A stretch of 64,000 nt of DNA. Origin: CAYPHY01 sp964410625 (GTDB taxonomy: Bacteria; Chloroflexota; Anaerolineae; Promineifilales; Promineifilaceae). The notes beneath the pieces are model-generated. The model was given only the letters and a program-made list of their open reading frames with translations, had not been told where the DNA came from and ran no database searches. The stretch's first letter is position 1; the number at the start of each line of letters is the position of its first letter. The stretch is taken from the NCBI GenBank assembly GCA_964410625.1, contig CAYPHY010000002.1, forward strand, positions 1-64,000, read 5' to 3'. Of this stretch, positions 1 through 8,575 are shown one piece after another. The translations under genes were made by a program, and so were the position numbers.

Positions 1-55
1 ATTGTTCATTGTCTCATTGTTCATTGTCTCATTGTTCATTGCCTCATTGTTCATT
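1..55. repeat. 15-bp tandem repeat (family A)
   Basis: Three full units and one partial unit of ATTGTTCATTGTCTC lie head to tail (units start at 1, 16, 31 and 46; the third has one T to C change). The same unit in reverse orientation sits at 5578-5632, so the two arrays bracket the peptidase and permease genes. A related array lies ahead of proS. Confidence 0.9.
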
Positions 56-90
56 TTGGCAAAACGGCCGTTCCCCTTTATCATAGAGTC

Positions 91-2049
91 ATGGATACAG
101 CGACAGAAAAGAAAATCGCCCCCTATGGCTCCTGGGAATCGCCGATCAGCTCCGATCTGATTGTGGCCGGAGGGATTGGCTTGAGCTTGCTAAAAACAGA
201 TAGCGATCCGCGTGCGGCCGAAGCGATCTACTGGATCGAGATCCGCCCATCCGAAGGCGGCCGCAGCGTCATTGTTCGTTGGACGCCGGAAAACGGCCGT
301 GAAGATGTGACGCCCGCCCCCTTCAACGTCCGCACACGTGTCCATGAGTACGGCGGCGGCGACTATACGGTCTATCAAGGAACTGTTTACTTCACCAACT
401 TCATTGACCAACGAATATATCGCCAGCGGCCTGGTGAAGCGCCAGAAGCGGTTACACCGGAAGGCGCGTTTCGCTATGCCGACCTGACCTATGATCCACG
501 CGGCAACCGGCTCTTTGCCGTGCGCGAAGAGCATAGCCAGGAAGGGAAAGAGGCGGTCAATACCCTAGTTGTCCTCGCGCTCGACGGCAGTGATGCCGGG
601 CAGGTGCTGGTTTCCGGCAGCGATTTTTACGCTTCCCCATGCCTCAGCCCCGATGGGCAACGGCTGGCCTGGCTTTCCTGGGACCACCCTAACATGCCCT
701 GGGATGGAACGGAGCTGTGGACGGCCGATCTAGGGACCGACAATCAGTTAGTCAACCAACGGCGGGTGGCGGGCGGCCGTGAGGAGTCCATCTTCCAACC
801 ACAATGGTCACCCGACGGCACGCTCTACTTCATCTCCGACCGCAGCGGCTGGTGGAACCTCTATCGCTGGCGGGAAAGTGAAGGGGAAGCGGAGCCACTT
901 TACCCGATGGAAGCGGAGTTTGGCCTGCCGCAATGGGTCTTTGGCATGTCGACCTACGCCTTCGCAGATGCACAAAGCATCATTTGCACCTATACCCAGA
1001 ACGGCAAACGGACGATGGCCCGCCTTGACCTGGAAGCGCGAACGCTAACCCCCTATGAGCTGCCGTTGGCCGGAACGTATATTTGCACCACCCACGACCA
1101 CTTCTACTTCATCGGCGGCTCGCCAACCCACCATTTCAGTGTTGTTCGCACCAATATCGAAACGGGCGACTATGAGGTCTTGCGCATCAGCAGCACGGTT
1201 GAGATTGAACGAGGCTATCTTTCTATCGGCCGCCCCATTGAATTCCCAACTGAAAACGGCCTGACCGCTCATGCCTACTACTATCCACCGCAAAATGCTG
1301 ATTATATCGGCCCGGCCGATGAGTTGCCGCCGCTGATTGTCGCCAGCCACGGCGGGCCAACCAGCCAGGCTTCCAACACGCTCAGCGCGGCCATTCAATA
1401 TTGGACCAGTCGCGGCATCGCCTTTCTTGATGTGAACTATGGCGGCAGCACCGGCTACGGCCGTGCCTATCGCGAGCGACTGAATGGGAATTGGGGCATT
1501 GTAGATGTCCAGGACTGCATCAATGGTGCGCGTTATCTGGCTGACCAGGGATTGGTTGATCCGAAACGGCTGGCGATTCGTGGCGGCAGCGCTGGTGGCT
1601 ATACAACGTTGTGTGCCATCACCTATCACGATGTGTTCAGCGCGGCCGCCAGCCACTATGGCGTCAGCGACGCGGAGGCATTGGCCAAAGACACGCACAA
1701 ATTCGAGTCCCGTTACCTTGACAACCTCATCGGCCTCTACCCTGAACGACGAGATATTTATATTGAGCGTTCACCGATCCACGCGACCCATCAAATCAAC
1801 TGCGCCTTGATCCTGTTCCAGGGATTGGAAGACAAAGTAGTGCCGCCGGAGCAGTCGGAGAAGATGTTCCTGGCCGTCCGCGCCCGCGAACAGCCGGTGG
1901 CCTATCTCGCTTTTGAGGGGGAGCAACATGGTTTCCGCCAGGCGGCAAATATCAAACGCGCCCTCGATGCAGAGCTATATTTTTATAGCAAGGTCTACGG
2001 ATTCGACCTGGCCGATCCTTGCGAGCCGGTCGAGATTGAAAACTTGTAA
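91..2049 (+). CDS. S9 family prolyl oligopeptidase-like serine peptidase
   Basis: A 652-residue cytoplasmic peptidase of the acylaminoacyl-peptidase/dipeptidyl-peptidase (S9C-like) group, which cleaves short peptides. Residues about 40-400 form the beta-propeller with TolB-like repeats (SPDGQRLAWLSWD, SPDGTLYFISD). Residues about 400-640 are the alpha/beta-hydrolase domain. The catalytic triad is visible: Ser500 in RGGSAGG, Asp581 in GLEDKVVPPEQ and His613 in EQHGFRQ. No signal peptide is seen. The first ATG at 91 gives the family's normal length. It stands alone: tandem repeats lie upstream, and 176 bases of repeat-rich sequence separate it from the permease. The family call is firm; the substrate is not known. 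Confidence 0.95.
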   Translation: MDTATEKKIAPYGSWESPISSDLIVAGGIGLSLLKTDSDPRAAEAIYWIEIRPSEGGRSVIVRWTPENGREDVTPAPFNVRTRVHEYGGGDYTVYQGTVYFTNFIDQRIYRQRPGEAPEAVTPEGAFRYADLTYDPRGNRLFAVREEHSQEGKEAVNTLVVLALDGSDAGQVLVSGSDFYASPCLSPDGQRLAWLSWDHPNMPWDGTELWTADLGTDNQLVNQRRVAGGREESIFQPQWSPDGTLYFISDRSGWWNLYRWRESEGEAEPLYPMEAEFGLPQWVFGMSTYAFADAQSIICTYTQNGKRTMARLDLEARTLTPYELPLAGTYICTTHDHFYFIGGSPTHHFSVVRTNIETGDYEVLRISSTVEIERGYLSIGRPIEFPTENGLTAHAYYYPPQNADYIGPADELPPLIVASHGGPTSQASNTLSAAIQYWTSRGIAFLDVNYGGSTGYGRAYRERLNGNWGIVDVQDCINGARYLADQGLVDPKRLAIRGGSAGGYTTLCAITYHDVFSAAASHYGVSDAEALAKDTHKFESRYLDNLIGLYPERRDIYIERSPIHATHQINCALILFQGLEDKVVPPEQSEKMFLAVRAREQPVAYLAFEGEQHGFRQAANIKRALDAELYFYSKVYGFDLADPCEPVEIENL

Positions 2050-2225
2050 CGCAAGTGAAAGCAGAGTTACGCAGATTACCGCAGATGCTACGCAGATTAT
2101 CGCTGGTCATTCTAACTATTTAGGGACACAGCTTGGCAATAAGAAGGCCCACAAACTTCATTGATTAATAGAAAAATCCGCGTTCATCTGTGTAACATCC
2201 GCAACAATCAGCGTCCCGTTTTACA
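2050..2225. repeat. intergenic repeat, family D phrases
   Basis: Short phrases of the type TTACGCAGATTACCGCAGAT follow the peptidase stop, and reverse-complement phrases (CCGCGTTCATCTGTGTAACATCC, CAGCGTCCC) close the interval just before the permease ATG. This is the arms-and-spacer architecture seen elsewhere in the window. No promoter or gene was recognised inside. Confidence 0.6.
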
Positions 2226-5200
2226 ATGAGTCTAATCGCTTTTATCATTCGCCGGGCGGCACGTCATTGGCAAATCTTGCTCACACTGGTATTAGGAGTG
2301 GTGATTGCGACCGCGCTGCTTGCCAGCAGTCCGGTGCTGGTCAACACAGTGGTTGAGTTTGGGCTACGGCGCACCATTCTCTCTGCGGATCCACTCGCCG
2401 GTAACTTACGCCTCCGCGCTTTCGGAAATTTATCGGAAGCGCGTTACCAGCAACTTTCCACCGAGGTAGAATCGGCCGCCACTGCCCAACTCGGCCCTTA
2501 TCTCGATCAGGTTGTCCCGCTGGTTATCGGCCGTTGGCTCTCCCCCTGGCAGGCGGATCAAATTCTCGCCGATCAGCGGGTCGCGTTGCAACTGTATGGG
2601 GGTCCCGGCGAGACGGACATACGCCAACACATCGAACTGGTCGAAGGGGATTGGCCTTCAGAGCCAATAGCCGCCGAAAACAGGATGCGCGGGGTGATCA
2701 GCACGGAGATGGCGGCCGCCTATAGCCTGAGCGTCGGCGATTTGTTGCCGTTGAGCCTTGAGCGTGATGAGGAAGAGCCGTCTTACTGGCTAGAAGTTAG
2801 CGGGATCGCCCGGCCGCAAGACGCCGCTGATCTCTATTGGTTTGGCGAATTCAGCCCGCTCCGCGCCCAAAGTGATGAACGCTGGACGGCCCAATACGCC
2901 ATACTCATCCCACCGGAGCACTTCTTCGCTGCCTCCGAAGCACTTTTCCCCAATACCAACTACGATCTCTATTGGCATGTGCTGCTCATCCCGGAACACT
3001 TTACCAGTCCGGCCATCGCCGAAGTTCAGGGGCGACTGGCGACGCTGATCGCCGGGTTACGTGGCTTCTCGCCGCCGGTAACGACCGATACCCGCCTCAA
3101 CGAGGTGCTGGCCAGCTTTGCCGCGCAAGCGACGGCCGTTCGCGCCCCGCTCTACTTTCTGACGGCCGAAGTCGTCCTGCTCGCCCTCTACTATGTGATC
3201 ATGGTTGCCGCCCTTTCCGTGCGCCAGGTGGAGCGCGAATTTGCCGTCTTGCAAAGCCGGGGGGCGGCCGGAGCGCAAATCTTCCAGATTCAGGCGGGTG
3301 AAGCGTTGCTCATCGCCGTTGTCGCCTTTCTCAGCGGGCCTGTCTTGGGGACAACGCTGGTACGGGCGTTAACCATCGCCGGGCCGTTGGCTGATGTCAG
3401 TGAACCCGGTTGGCCGCTGACCTTGCCGCAACTGGCCTGGATCGCCGCCGCCATCGGGGCGTTGGCTTGTATCATCGGCCTCCTGCTCCCCGTTGGTCCG
3501 GCCATCCGCCGTTCGATTGTCAGTTACCAGCAGGAAGCTACCCGCAGCAGCAAGCCCCCCTGGTGGCAACGCGCTTATCTGGACGTGATCATTCTTGTCA
3601 TCGGCCTGGTGTTGCTGTGGCGTTTGCAACTCTATGGCGGCATTGTCGGCGGTGTGGGCAATCGGCCGCAAGTGGATTGGCTGCTGCTACTTTCACCCAT
3701 TGCTTTGCTCATCGGCGCGGGGACGATCTTGCTGCGCCTCTTCCCGCTGGCGCTGAACTTCCTCGCTGCCCTGGCCAGCCGTAGTCGCGGACTACCGGCC
3801 GCGCTGGCCCTCTGGCAAGCGGCACGCAACCCCACCCATGTCGCCCGGTTGGTCTTGCTGCTGACCCTGGCGATTGCTCTGGGTATCCTGACGACGGGGA
3901 TCAACGCCACACTCAACGAAAGCGAACTGGAACGCGCCCAGTATACTGCCGGGAGCGACCTGCGCCTTGTTTCCAATCGTGACATCTTAAACTCCGACCT
4001 TGCCGCCATCCCCGACGTGGCGACGCAGTCCACCACTTATCGCACCAACGGCTCGCTGACAATCGGCCGTGACTACTTGCGCTTTGACCTGCTAGGCATC
4101 CACCCACCCAGCTTCGCCCCGTTGACCACCTACCGCGAGGACTTTGCCCCCCGGCCGATGCCCGACCTGCTCTTAGAGGCATTAGACGTTGAAGTGCCGG
4201 AAGTGCCCGCGCTGGTACTGCCGGGGACACCGGCCGAATTAGGGATGTGGTTCTGGTCTACGCCCGATGTTGAAACGCCGGGCGTGGCGACAGCCGATCT
4301 ACTGGGCGAGAGCGATCTCGACCGCTTTGGGCTGCAAGCGCGATTACGCACGGCGTTGGGGGACCGGTTAACGCTGAGCCTGACGCCGCCGGAAAATGCT
4401 GGCTATCCGGCCGATGGCTGGCTCCACTTCCGCACCGATATTCCTCCACTTTCGGAAAACAGCTACCCGCTGGCGTTAGAGTCGCTGTGGTTGCGTAATC
4501 GCTCGCGCACCGGCGGTGGCTTCACCCGCCTCTTTTCCAACAGTATGGAACTGGCGTTGGATGAGATCACGGTTGTGGACGCGAACACAGGGGAGCGGGT
4601 GGTTGCCAGCGATATGGAAGAGCTTTCCGCTTTTTGGGTGCTGTCCCAACCCAATTCTACCGCTACCATTGACAGCACCATCGCCTATTCCGGCGAACGC
4701 AGCCTGAATTTGCGGTTGGCGTTGGGCAGTACGGACACGGCCGTCCTCCGTCCCGATCTCGCCCCATCATTTGACAGCCCATTGCCCGTTTTGGCCAGTC
4801 CTGCCTTTATGGCGGCGACGGAAGCGGCCGTGGGCGACATCCTCAACGTGGCGATCAGCTCCCAACCGGCAACGGTGCAAATCGCCGGTCAAGTCAACTA
4901 CTTCCCGACGCTCTACGAAGACCAAAACGCCGGTTTTCTGGTCACCAATCGTGACGCCCTGCTCGGCTTTATGAACAGCCGTAGCAACATGGCGATCAAC
5001 GCCAATGAAGCCTTGCTGGCGGTGGGGGAAAACACGCCATCCGCGGAGGTCAGCAGCGAAGCACAGGGCTTGTTGCCCAGCTTGCGCGAAGTATGGGACA
5101 CCGAGGCCATCCGCCAGACGATCAAGGCTGATCCGATGGGCCTGGGGCTGCGTAGCGTCACCTACTTTGGCTACATTTTGACCACGACACTCAGCCTGGT

Positions 5201-5570
5201 TGGGTTCGCCACCTATTTTTATCTCAGTGCCCGGCAGCGGGAGTCGCTCTACAGCGTCTTGCGCTCAATCGGCCTCTCTCCCGGCCAACTCTATGGCACG
5301 CTGGTCTTGGAGCAGGTCGTGTTGATCCTGGCCGGGTTGACCATTGGCACGCTCCTCGGCGTCTTGCTCAACCAGCTAACCTTGCCCGGTTTGCCGATCA
5401 CCTTTGGCGACCGGCCGCCCACGCCACCCTTCATCGCCCGCAATGATTGGCTGGCCGTCGGCCGTATCTACCTAACCCTGGCCGTCGCCTTCCTCGTCTG
5501 CCTCGGCCTGGCGACTGCCTTGCTGATGCGAACCAACCTGCATCGCGCCCTGCGAGTGGGAGAAGAATGA
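2226..5570 (+). CDS. FtsX/MacB-type ABC transporter permease, 1114 aa
   Basis: A very long membrane protein with two FtsX-like cores. Predicted helices lie near residues 17-38, 306-331, 360-380, 407-428, 450-470, 488-518 and 541-562. A large extracytoplasmic domain (about 565-960) follows, then three C-terminal helices near 978-1003, 1030-1055 and 1080-1103. The C-terminal YLSARQRESLYSVLRSIGLS segment is typical of FtsX domains. Such proteins work with an ABC ATPase in lipoprotein release, lipid handling or antibiotic resistance, but no ATPase gene is adjacent, so the partner is encoded elsewhere. The ATG at 2226 puts a positively charged stretch (IRRAARHW) before the first helix. The substrate is unknown. 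Confidence 0.88.
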   Translation: MSLIAFIIRRAARHWQILLTLVLGVVIATALLASSPVLVNTVVEFGLRRTILSADPLAGNLRLRAFGNLSEARYQQLSTEVESAATAQLGPYLDQVVPLVIGRWLSPWQADQILADQRVALQLYGGPGETDIRQHIELVEGDWPSEPIAAENRMRGVISTEMAAAYSLSVGDLLPLSLERDEEEPSYWLEVSGIARPQDAADLYWFGEFSPLRAQSDERWTAQYAILIPPEHFFAASEALFPNTNYDLYWHVLLIPEHFTSPAIAEVQGRLATLIAGLRGFSPPVTTDTRLNEVLASFAAQATAVRAPLYFLTAEVVLLALYYVIMVAALSVRQVEREFAVLQSRGAAGAQIFQIQAGEALLIAVVAFLSGPVLGTTLVRALTIAGPLADVSEPGWPLTLPQLAWIAAAIGALACIIGLLLPVGPAIRRSIVSYQQEATRSSKPPWWQRAYLDVIILVIGLVLLWRLQLYGGIVGGVGNRPQVDWLLLLSPIALLIGAGTILLRLFPLALNFLAALASRSRGLPAALALWQAARNPTHVARLVLLLTLAIALGILTTGINATLNESELERAQYTAGSDLRLVSNRDILNSDLAAIPDVATQSTTYRTNGSLTIGRDYLRFDLLGIHPPSFAPLTTYREDFAPRPMPDLLLEALDVEVPEVPALVLPGTPAELGMWFWSTPDVETPGVATADLLGESDLDRFGLQARLRTALGDRLTLSLTPPENAGYPADGWLHFRTDIPPLSENSYPLALESLWLRNRSRTGGGFTRLFSNSMELALDEITVVDANTGERVVASDMEELSAFWVLSQPNSTATIDSTIAYSGERSLNLRLALGSTDTAVLRPDLAPSFDSPLPVLASPAFMAATEAAVGDILNVAISSQPATVQIAGQVNYFPTLYEDQNAGFLVTNRDALLGFMNSRSNMAINANEALLAVGENTPSAEVSSEAQGLLPSLREVWDTEAIRQTIKADPMGLGLRSVTYFGYILTTTLSLVGFATYFYLSARQRESLYSVLRSIGLSPGQLYGTLVLEQVVLILAGLTIGTLLGVLLNQLTLPGLPITFGDRPPTPPFIARNDWLAVGRIYLTLAVAFLVCLGLATALLMRTNLHRALRVGEE

Positions 5571-5577
5571 AAGAACC

Positions 5578-5700
5578 AATGAACAATGAGACAATGAACA
5601 ATGAGACAATGAACAATGAGACAATGGACAATAAAATCCGCGGTATCCGCGTTTCATCCGCGTTGGCATTCGCGAATGCACACCGCGTAACCATACGAAC
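5578..5700. repeat. 15-bp tandem repeat (family A, reversed) plus family D phrase
   Basis: From 5578 to 5632 the unit AATGAACAATGAGAC is repeated three times plus a partial copy; it is the reverse complement of the unit at 1-55. It runs directly into a family D phrase (ATCCGCGGTATCCGCGTTTCATCCGCG). Read as protein in one frame it gives a false MNNET-MNNET extension of the next gene. Confidence 0.9.
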
Positions 5701-5701
5701 A

Positions 5702-6346
5702 ATGAACGCTGATAACAATGCCAACAACACTTATAGTGCCGACAACGCCGCCGACCGGCTAACCCAACAGTTGGCCTTCTTGCTGGAGATTGACGCGCTG
5801 AAGCAGATCATTCGCCGCACGTTGATCATCGGCGGCTCCAGACAGGAAAACACGGCCGAACATAGCTGGCATGTAGCGATGATGGCGATGGTCTTGGCTG
5901 AACACGCCGGTGAACCCGTTGACGTGTTACGCGTGGTCAAAATGTTACTCATCCACGACATTGTGGAGATTGACGCTGGCGACACCTATTTCTTTGACAC
6001 CGTCGCCACGCTGGACAAAAGCGACCGCGAACAGCTGGCGGCTACGCGCCTCTTCGGCCTGCTCCCGCCCGACCAGGCGGCCGAATTTCGCAGTCTATGG
6101 GATGAGTTTGAGGCGAAGGAGACGGCCGAGGCCCGCTTCGCTACCTCCCTTGACCGGCTGATGCCTCTGCTGCACGGCTACCATACGCATGGGCTGTCCT
6201 GGCAGGCAAATGGCATTCAGGTGGAGCAAGTGCGGACCATCCTCGACCGCATTCAACCCGGCTCGCAAACCCTGTGGCAATATGCCGAGACGCTAATCAA
6301 CCACGCCGCCGCACAGGGGTTCTTTACGCCCTTGACCACCCCTTGA
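5702..6346 (+). CDS. HD domain phosphohydrolase (YfbR/HDDC2-like)
   Basis: A 214-residue metal-dependent HD hydrolase resembling the YfbR/HDDC2 group of 5'-deoxynucleotidases, which dephosphorylate dNMPs in nucleotide salvage. The metal ligands are visible: His54 in AEHSW, His85-Asp86 in LLIHDIVE and Asp151 in TSLDRLMP. The reading frame is open upstream to 5447, but that stretch overlaps the permease and then crosses tandem repeats; the ATG at 5702 starts just after the repeats and gives the usual family length. A stuttered inverted repeat follows the stop. Family placement is good; nucleotidase activity is inferred. Confidence 0.85.
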   Translation: MNADNNANNTYSADNAADRLTQQLAFLLEIDALKQIIRRTLIIGGSRQENTAEHSWHVAMMAMVLAEHAGEPVDVLRVVKMLLIHDIVEIDAGDTYFFDTVATLDKSDREQLAATRLFGLLPPDQAAEFRSLWDEFEAKETAEARFATSLDRLMPLLHGYHTHGLSWQANGIQVEQVRTILDRIQPGSQTLWQYAETLINHAAAQGFFTPLTTP

Positions 6347-6354
6347 AGCCTATA

Positions 6355-6449
6355 ACTGGTATATTGGTGTATTAGTGTATTGTTCTATCAGTTATTGATT
6401 GGCTCTCTCGGCATAATCACTAAACTAATATACCAATACACCAATAACC
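6355..6449. repeat. stuttered inverted repeat, family C
   Basis: The left arm carries phrases of GGTATATTGGTGTATTAGTG and the right arm the reverse complement (CTAATATACCAATACACCAATA). It lies between two convergent genes, where a hairpin could terminate transcription from both sides, although no long T-run follows either arm. Confidence 0.8.
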
Positions 6450-6461
6450 CCACTCTCTCTC

Positions 6462-7283
6462 TTACTCCCCCTGCCACCAATCATTCCGTGAACGAGGGTC
6501 GAGGAAGTGGCCGGTGTCGCGCACGGCGATTTTGATCTCGTTGCCCAGAGCGCGGCCGAAGGGTTGGCGGCCGGACAACGCCGGTAACTCATGCCGCCCG
6601 GCCGCGTTAGACGAGCGATACAGCGCCAATAGACTCGGCTCAATACAAACGTCCTCAATGTGCATCACATAACCGGCCAGATCATCCTCACGGCCGACAT
6701 GGAAGGTGATCCGCGTCTCTTCCGCATACATCACCATCACATCACGGCCGCCGCCAATGTCGTGGCCGGAATCCGGCACATGGATCGTCTCCCCTGGCGA
6801 CACGCGCATTCCCAATACCGTTGTGTCCCAGGGAGAATCAGTACCACTGGGGCAATCACACGCCTCATCCCAGCGATAACGTTGGTAAGCATTAACAAAG
6901 CGCGGGACACGGCCGTTGGCAAACATCGTCGTAAACTGCGGCGCTTTTGGATCATGCACCGGCCCCAATTCGACCAGGCGCAGGGCGGCCGTTGTCGGCG
7001 CATACCCTCTGTAACCGAGGTTCACGTCTGGATTGGTTGAGACATCAAAGTCCAATGGCTCACCGGCAATCGATAAAGTCTCATACCGCTGGTTGGGGAT
7101 TGCACAGTTTGTTGTTGGCGGCCGAGCGGCGGCAATGATTGGGGCATAACTGCGCCTGTTTCGTTGGCGCTCTGCGGATTGCATTGGCTGTTCCTGTGCC
7201 ACTACGACCAGGGGGATAAGGATCACCAGCACCAGCAACGGCCCCAACCAATAGTGTGACGGCCGAGAAAAGATTCGATTCAT
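6462..7283 (-). CDS. secreted or membrane-anchored protein of unknown function
   Basis: A 273-residue protein with a single N-terminal hydrophobic segment (YWLGPLLVLVILIPLVVVAQ, about residues 9-28) that could be a signal peptide ending near AQEQ, or a membrane anchor. The remainder looks like a soluble extracellular domain with four cysteines (TTNCAIPNQ, DEACDCPSG, EDVCIEP). No family was recognised. The start at 7283 is preceded by GGAG at a good distance; an in-frame start at 7325 would place charged residues ahead of the signal segment. It faces the HD hydrolase convergently across a repeat. Confidence 0.7.
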   Translation of the reverse strand: MNRIFSRPSHYWLGPLLVLVILIPLVVVAQEQPMQSAERQRNRRSYAPIIAAARPPTTNCAIPNQRYETLSIAGEPLDFDVSTNPDVNLGYRGYAPTTAALRLVELGPVHDPKAPQFTTMFANGRVPRFVNAYQRYRWDEACDCPSGTDSPWDTTVLGMRVSPGETIHVPDSGHDIGGGRDVMVMYAEETRITFHVGREDDLAGYVMHIEDVCIEPSLLALYRSSNAAGRHELPALSGRQPFGRALGNEIKIAVRDTGHFLDPRSRNDWWQGE

Positions 7284-7811
7284 TCTGACTTTACTCCATT
7301 TAGTACACTGTTTCAAAGGTTTCAACAGTTGTCATTCTGAATGGAGTGAAGAATCCCTTGCAACCTCCTGTACCAGAAATGTACCAGGGATTCCTCGCTC
7401 CGAAGACTCCGCTCGGAATGACAGTTGGGTTTCTTTTGAAATAATGTATTTAGTCGCACCATGTCTACCTTAGCTCATTAAAGGAGCGTCAGCCCTGGTG
7501 ACAACCTGTTGCCTTTACACAAACCACCATTGGTTTGTGATAAATCGCACAAACGTTCTGAATCATTTTGGCAAATTCAGTCACAAGCGACAATAGGAAA
7601 TAGGACATGCGCCAGATGGTCACAAATCCCCAAATCTGTGAAGTTGCTTGCCGGCGGCACAATCTCGGCGCCGTTTAAGGTGACGGACAGCACCCCAAAA
7701 AGGGGTTATTTTTGTCAATTACGGGCGTACAGGCACGAGTACAATCGGAAGCTTTTGAGTATTCGTGGTTGGGAACAGGCTGAGGAGCAAAGGGGATATA
7801 GCAAAGTAACC
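7284..7811. other. non-coding interval with repeats and a weak hairpin
   Basis: The first part holds the inverted repeat described at 7331-7424. Beyond it lie a perfect 9-bp hairpin (7518-7526 with 7531-7539, loop CCAT) and a small ACCCC-AAAAA-GGGGT stem at 7692-7706 followed by a T-rich run, which resembles a weak + strand terminator. An open frame at 7509-7874 on the + strand has no plausible start signal, is lower in GC and overlaps the next gene, so it is not called. Confidence 0.5.
7331..7424. repeat. inverted repeat, GTCATTC(T/C)GA type (family J)
   Basis: The left arm begins GTCATTCTGAATGGAGTGAA and reaches GAATCCC. The right arm (GGGATTCCTCGCTCCGAAG ... GCTCGGAATGACA) is its imperfect reverse complement. 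Repeats of this wording are common between genes in many bacterial genomes. It sits upstream of the secreted protein gene. Confidence 0.8.
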
Positions 7812-8405
7812 CTATTTGGCACCGTCTTCTGCCACAAAGACCAGGGCCAGTGCAAGCAGCGCGGGCTGGCTTAATGCTTCTGAATAGAACGTGATCGTGA
7901 AATCGTAATCTTCGCTATCGGGACTGGGACGAACGGTACCAGTGGGGTCTGGCAACTCCGTATCCTCATAGATCTCAATATCCGCGGGAAATTGGTCATA
8001 AATATTTAAGGCATGGTCGGAGGCAACATCATTTGTCACCGGTCTCGTCACCAACCAACGATCACCCTCTACTTCCAGTAGATAGTCCGGCAAGTCGTTG
8101 TCGCCCACTGTCAATTGATTGATGATCGCGTAGACCGCATGATTATAAATGATGGTGTAACTTATTGAACTGCTGGGGCTGCTTGTCTTGCCTGTGGTGG
8201 CGCTGGCGGGGCGTGGCAAGTCGAGCGTGGCGATCTGTTCGCCGCTGGGCCGGGCAAACCGCACCCGCTGTGGTTCATCGGGCAACCAGGGGCTTCCCTG
8301 ATCGCCCACCAACAGCAAATGGTGCGCTTCATCAAAAAGATGGTAACGACGGCCGTTCCCCGTTTCCTCATGCAGACGCTTCGCTTTAAAGATCATACGC
8401 CCCAT
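7812..8405 (-). CDS. hypothetical protein, 197 aa
   Basis: No family was recognised with confidence. The N-terminal half (KAKRLHEETGNGRRYHLFDEAHHLLLVGDQGS ...) alternates short beta-like segments and could be a tubby/LURP-one-like barrel, but this is speculative. There is a serine/threonine-rich linker (about residues 68-80) and no signal peptide. The ATG at 8405 is the first of two close in-frame ATGs. The gene is divergent from dnaE, with about 170 bases between the two starts. Codon use matches its neighbours, including CGGCCG sites, which supports a real gene. Confidence 0.6.
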   Translation of the reverse strand: MGRMIFKAKRLHEETGNGRRYHLFDEAHHLLLVGDQGSPWLPDEPQRVRFARPSGEQIATLDLPRPASATTGKTSSPSSSISYTIIYNHAVYAIINQLTVGDNDLPDYLLEVEGDRWLVTRPVTNDVASDHALNIYDQFPADIEIYEDTELPDPTGTVRPSPDSEDYDFTITFYSEALSQPALLALALVFVAEDGAK

Positions 8406-8575
8406 TGTAACGCTCTCTGGTCAGCTAGACCAGATCAACCACACCTTATAAATTTCCCGACCTTCCTATTATTTAAGTTTCAGACCGCTAATCTGTGTTA
8501 TACTCGGCTCCTGCTGAGTATTACAACAATTGTACGGTAATGCCGCCTAGAACAGAGAGGAATCCGCCCGAACCG

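Noticed and set aside
1045..1698. Long antisense open frame (217 aa) under the S9 peptidase
   Set aside because: It is a shadow of the forward gene, whose catalytic triad is intact; the antisense product has no recognisable motif or ribosome site.
5447..5701. N-terminal extension of the HD phosphohydrolase (MNNET repeats)
   Set aside because: It is encoded by the family A tandem repeat and overlaps the permease gene; the domain starts after ATG 5702.
7509..7874. 121-aa open frame on the + strand
   Set aside because: No ribosome site, atypical composition for this genome, and overlap with the better supported reverse-strand gene at 7812-8405.
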